Source of the DNA: Gammaproteobacteria bacterium
GTDB lineage: Bacteria; Pseudomonadota; Gammaproteobacteria; Pseudomonadales; Azotimanducaceae
Assembly: GCA_009839405.1 (NCBI GenBank)
Contig: VXPR01000459.1
Span: 1 to 8,346, forward strand
Direction of reading: 5' to 3'
DNA length: 8,346 nt
Position 1 is the stretch's first letter. Each line of letters starts with the position of its first letter. This document shows positions 7,219-8,346 of the stretch, piece after piece. The position numbers were made by a program, and so were the translations under genes. The notes under the pieces were generated by a model, which saw only the letters and a program-made list of their open reading frames with translations, was not told the origin of the DNA and ran no database searches.

Positions 7219-7276
7219 ACTCCCCCCCTCGAGGGGGAGTCGAGAAAAGCGTCCTCGCTTTTCTCTTAAGGGGGGG
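7219..7276. repeat. Palindromic REP-like intergenic element
   Basis: A compact nested inverted repeat. The inner stem is perfect over 10 bp: GAGAAAAGCG (7242-7251) and CGCTTTTCTC (7256-7265), with the loop TCCT. An outer stem of 8 bp pairs CCCCCCCT (7222-7229) with AGGGGGGG (7269-7276). The left arm also holds its own small palindrome, ACTCCCCC/GGGGGAGT (7219-7226, 7233-7240), around CTCGAG. It lies in the gap between two same-strand genes, after the metallopeptidase gene and before potA, the usual place for REP-type elements. No T-tract follows on the minus strand, so it is not a classic intrinsic terminator, though it could protect or end the upstream transcript. Whether it is repeated elsewhere cannot be seen here. 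Confidence 0.55.
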
Positions 7277-7367
7277 CCGCCGACCCAAACGCCCGTACAC
7301 CACAAGCTCCGAACGAAGCCCCTCCCGTCACTCCCCTTTCGCCAGCGCATTTCTGCGGCGCAAGCCC

Positions 7368-8111
7368 TTAGGCGAGAGCCGTGGCCTCAGGCGGCGGTTC
7401 CGCTAGCAGCGCCTTGCGCTCGTTCAGTCGGCGGCGGCGCTCCTTCCAGTCCGGAAGGCTGCGCTGCATCAGGGCGTAGAAGCCGGGACCGTGGTCGAGG
7501 TGCTTGAGGTGGCAGAGCTCGTGAACCAGCACGTAGTCGATCAGGTCGTCGGCGAGCTTGACGAGGTGCGTGTTGAGCGACAGCCGGCCGCTGGCAGAGC
7601 AGCTTCCCCATTGCGCCCGCATGTAGCTGTGCCGCCACACCGGCACACGCATCACCCAGGGCAGGCGCGGACAGGTCGCGCTAAGGCGCTCCGCGAGCAC
7701 CTGCGCGGCCTCGCGCGCATACCAATGCCACACGCGACGTTTCGTATCGTGTTGCGGTGCGAGCAAGCTTTCGCCGTCGCGCCGCACTTCGTCGGTCGTG
7801 TCGGTGCGCAGGCACAAGGGGCGGCCCCGATGCAGGAGAATCGTGCCATCCACGTACTGGCTCGGGAAGCCGGCGTCCCTGGCCTCGGTCTGATGGACAT
7901 TGCGCAGAACCCAGCGCCGGTGGTCTTGCAACACCTGCCGCACTTCGCTAAGCGCGACGCCCGGCGGCACTTCCACATGCAACGTGCCGTCCTGGTCAAA
8001 GGAAATCCCCATGCGCGTGCGACGGCGGGGATTCCATCCCACCTCGACGTCGATGTCGCCGAACAGATCGTCGGACGGCCACCGAAAGCGCTGTCGCTTG
8101 TGTCGTGCCAT
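7368..8111 (-). CDS. YgjP/DUF45-family zinc metallopeptidase
   Basis: 247 residues, soluble, no signal peptide. The C-terminal half is the YgjP-like (COG1451/DUF45, SprT-like zincin) domain. RAQWGSCSASGRLSLNTHL (165-183) is the conserved core. The zinc site HELCH has H197, catalytic E198 and H201, with H207 in HLDHGPGF the probable third ligand, followed by LPDWKERRRRLNE (219-231). The N-terminal half is a beta-rich domain (about 20-115) usual for the family. The cellular substrate of these proteins is unknown; relatives often sit near restriction or DNA-repair genes, but none is visible here. I chose the ATG at 8111 because the family alignment begins there. The frame stays open up to an ATG at 8264, but that extension would run through a promoter-like region and a hairpin and has low-complexity, non-conserved sequence. 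The Shine-Dalgarno is weak. It precedes the pot operon on the same strand, 251 bases apart, so it is probably a separate unit. Confidence 0.9.
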   Translation of the reverse strand: MARHKRQRFRWPSDDLFGDIDVEVGWNPRRRTRMGISFDQDGTLHVEVPPGVALSEVRQVLQDHRRWVLRNVHQTEARDAGFPSQYVDGTILLHRGRPLCLRTDTTDEVRRDGESLLAPQHDTKRRVWHWYAREAAQVLAERLSATCPRLPWVMRVPVWRHSYMRAQWGSCSASGRLSLNTHLVKLADDLIDYVLVHELCHLKHLDHGPGFYALMQRSLPDWKERRRRLNERKALLAEPPPEATALA

Positions 8112-8151
8112 GGTTGCTTTTGTACCGCCATGCGATCCGCAACGAAACGGT

Positions 8152-8178
8152 TTTACAGCGCCGGAATTGTGGTATGTT
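8152..8178 (+). promoter_or_regulatory. Candidate plus-strand sigma-70 promoter
   Basis: TTTACA (8152-8157, five of six to the -35 consensus) and TATGTT (8173-8178, four of six to -10) are 15 bases apart. The short spacing is offset by a TGG directly before the -10, giving an extended -10 (TGnTATGTT). Transcription would begin near 8185 and run into the strong Shine-Dalgarno at 8203-8215, divergent from the metallopeptidase gene. Confidence 0.4.
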
Positions 8179-8202
8179 CCCGCGCCGTGTCGGGCGGATA
8201 GA

Positions 8203-8215
8203 AAAGGAGGTGATC
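8203..8215 (+). promoter_or_regulatory. Maximal Shine-Dalgarno sequence
   Basis: AAAGGAGGTGATC is complementary over all 13 bases to the usual bacterial 16S rRNA 3' end (GATCACCTCCTTT). GGAGG ends six bases before a GTG at 8217. Such full-length complementarity is rare and usually marks a very highly translated or ribosome-sensing leader. Confidence 0.55.
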
Positions 8216-8216
8216 T

Positions 8217-8249
8217 GTGCAATCCATTGTTGAGGGTGCCGTCTCCTGA
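8217..8249 (+). CDS. Possible 10-codon leader peptide or interrupted gene start
   Basis: GTG followed by nine codons reads MQSIVEGAVS and stops at TGA (8247-8249). Support is positional: a maximal Shine-Dalgarno at ideal distance and a promoter-like sequence about 40 bases upstream. The stop codon falls at the loop of a perfect hairpin, as in some leader-peptide attenuators. The peptide has no run of one amino acid, so it is not a classical amino-acid attenuator. The alternative is that this is the true start of a highly expressed gene (a ribosomal protein would suit the Shine-Dalgarno) whose body was lost or corrupted at the G-run 20 bases on. I do not recognise the peptide. Confidence 0.3.
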   Translation: MQSIVEGAVS

Positions 8250-8257
8250 CGGCACCC
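8234..8257. terminator. Perfect GC-rich hairpin, attenuator-like
   Basis: GGGTGCCGTC (8234-8243) and GACGGCACCC (8248-8257) form a perfect 10-bp stem with the loop TCCT. It would be very stable in RNA of either strand. No T-tract follows on the plus strand (GATTCAATCCTC), nor on the minus strand, so termination is possible but not by the standard signal. It overlaps the last codons of the 10-codon frame. Confidence 0.45.
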
Positions 8258-8269
8258 GATTCAATCCTC

Positions 8270-8289
8270 GGGGGGGGGGGGGGGGGGGG
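8270..8289 (+). repeat. Homopolymer run of 20 G, likely artefact
   Basis: Twenty consecutive G within 80 bases of the window end. Real chromosomal G20 tracts are very rare, whereas two-colour sequencing chemistry produces false poly-G tails that can be assembled at contig ends. The 57 bases after it may therefore not truly adjoin the preceding sequence. Confidence 0.7.
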
Positions 8290-8346
8290 CCCGCCGGGTG
8301 TTGGGTGAGCGCCCAAGCGCCCGGCCGAGCCGGCGGAGGGCGCGGA
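8290..8346. other. Very GC-rich tail with inverted repeats; no gene recognised
   Basis: This tail has no coding features I can support. It can fold: TTGGG/CCCAA (8301-8305, 8312-8316) and GCGCCC/GGGCGC (8317-8322, 8338-8343) with GGC/GCC pairing inside. Neighbouring stems of this kind would suit a structured RNA, but random sequence of this GC content also gives such stems, and the link to the left side is doubtful because of the G-run. Confidence 0.35.

Noticed and set aside
7491..8201. 236-codon plus-strand open frame opposite the metallopeptidase gene
   Set aside because: Antisense to the conserved HELCH-containing domain; no domain features of its own.
8201..8222. Minus-strand reading GATCACCTCCTTTTCT as the 3' end of a 16S rRNA gene
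   Set aside because: The conserved bases before the anti-Shine-Dalgarno (AACCTGCGGCTG) are absent; what precedes it on that strand is GGATTGCACA. It is better read as a plus-strand Shine-Dalgarno.
8112..8264. Longer start for the metallopeptidase at 8264
   Set aside because: The 51 extra residues are non-conserved in type and the DNA carries promoter, Shine-Dalgarno and hairpin signals of the opposite strand.
1..8346. tRNA genes, CRISPR arrays, insertion sequences, integrase or attachment sites
   Set aside because: No cloverleaf-like sequence, regularly spaced repeats, transposase frame or flanking direct repeats were seen on either strand.

Overview
The window looks like a high-GC proteobacterial chromosome fragment. 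Most of it is at or above 65% GC by eye, with GTG and TTG starts and gammaproteobacterial/alphaproteobacterial-type transporter families. The long PotB-like permease subfamily and the 'VDWSA' DUF429-like protein lean towards Alphaproteobacteria, but this is inference; no rRNA or taxonomic marker gene is present. The right end (from about 8,270) carries a 20-base G run and may be a contig end or sequencing artefact.

Layout. (1) 1-2169, minus strand: the N-terminal 723 residues of an RND (HAE-1/AcrB-like) inner-membrane efflux transporter, cut by the left edge. (2) 2170-2463: intergenic, no gene seen. (3) 2464-3881, plus strand: a tightly coupled two-gene unit, a DUF429-like (predicted RNase H-fold) protein followed through a 4-base GTGA overlap by a VapC-like PIN-domain ribonuclease. 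No antitoxin-like gene is visible. The start of this unit is clearly lower in GC than its flanks, so it looks like an acquired accessory islet. (4) 7116-3963, minus strand: a compact polyamine-type ABC importer operon of ATPase, permease and permease (potA-potB-potC order), joined by a 4-base overlap and a 2-base gap. No substrate-binding protein gene is in the window. (5) 7117-7367: intergenic, with a good -10 box and Shine-Dalgarno for potA and a strong palindromic (REP-like) hairpin. (6) 8111-7368, minus strand: a YgjP/DUF45-type zinc metallopeptidase. (7) 8112-8346: no ordinary gene. It holds a plausible plus-strand promoter, a Shine-Dalgarno sequence fully complementary to the 16S 3' end, a 10-codon reading frame running into a perfect 10-bp hairpin, a G20 tract and a GC-rich structured tail.

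How the parts work together: the three pot genes should form one membrane complex importing a small cationic or polyamine-like solute, provided a binding protein is encoded elsewhere. The RND protein needs a membrane-fusion partner and outer-membrane channel that would lie beyond the left edge or elsewhere. The DUF429-like/PIN pair is the best candidate for an under-described system, and the 8150-8260 leader-like element is the most unusual non-coding signal. Neither can be called novel from sequence alone.
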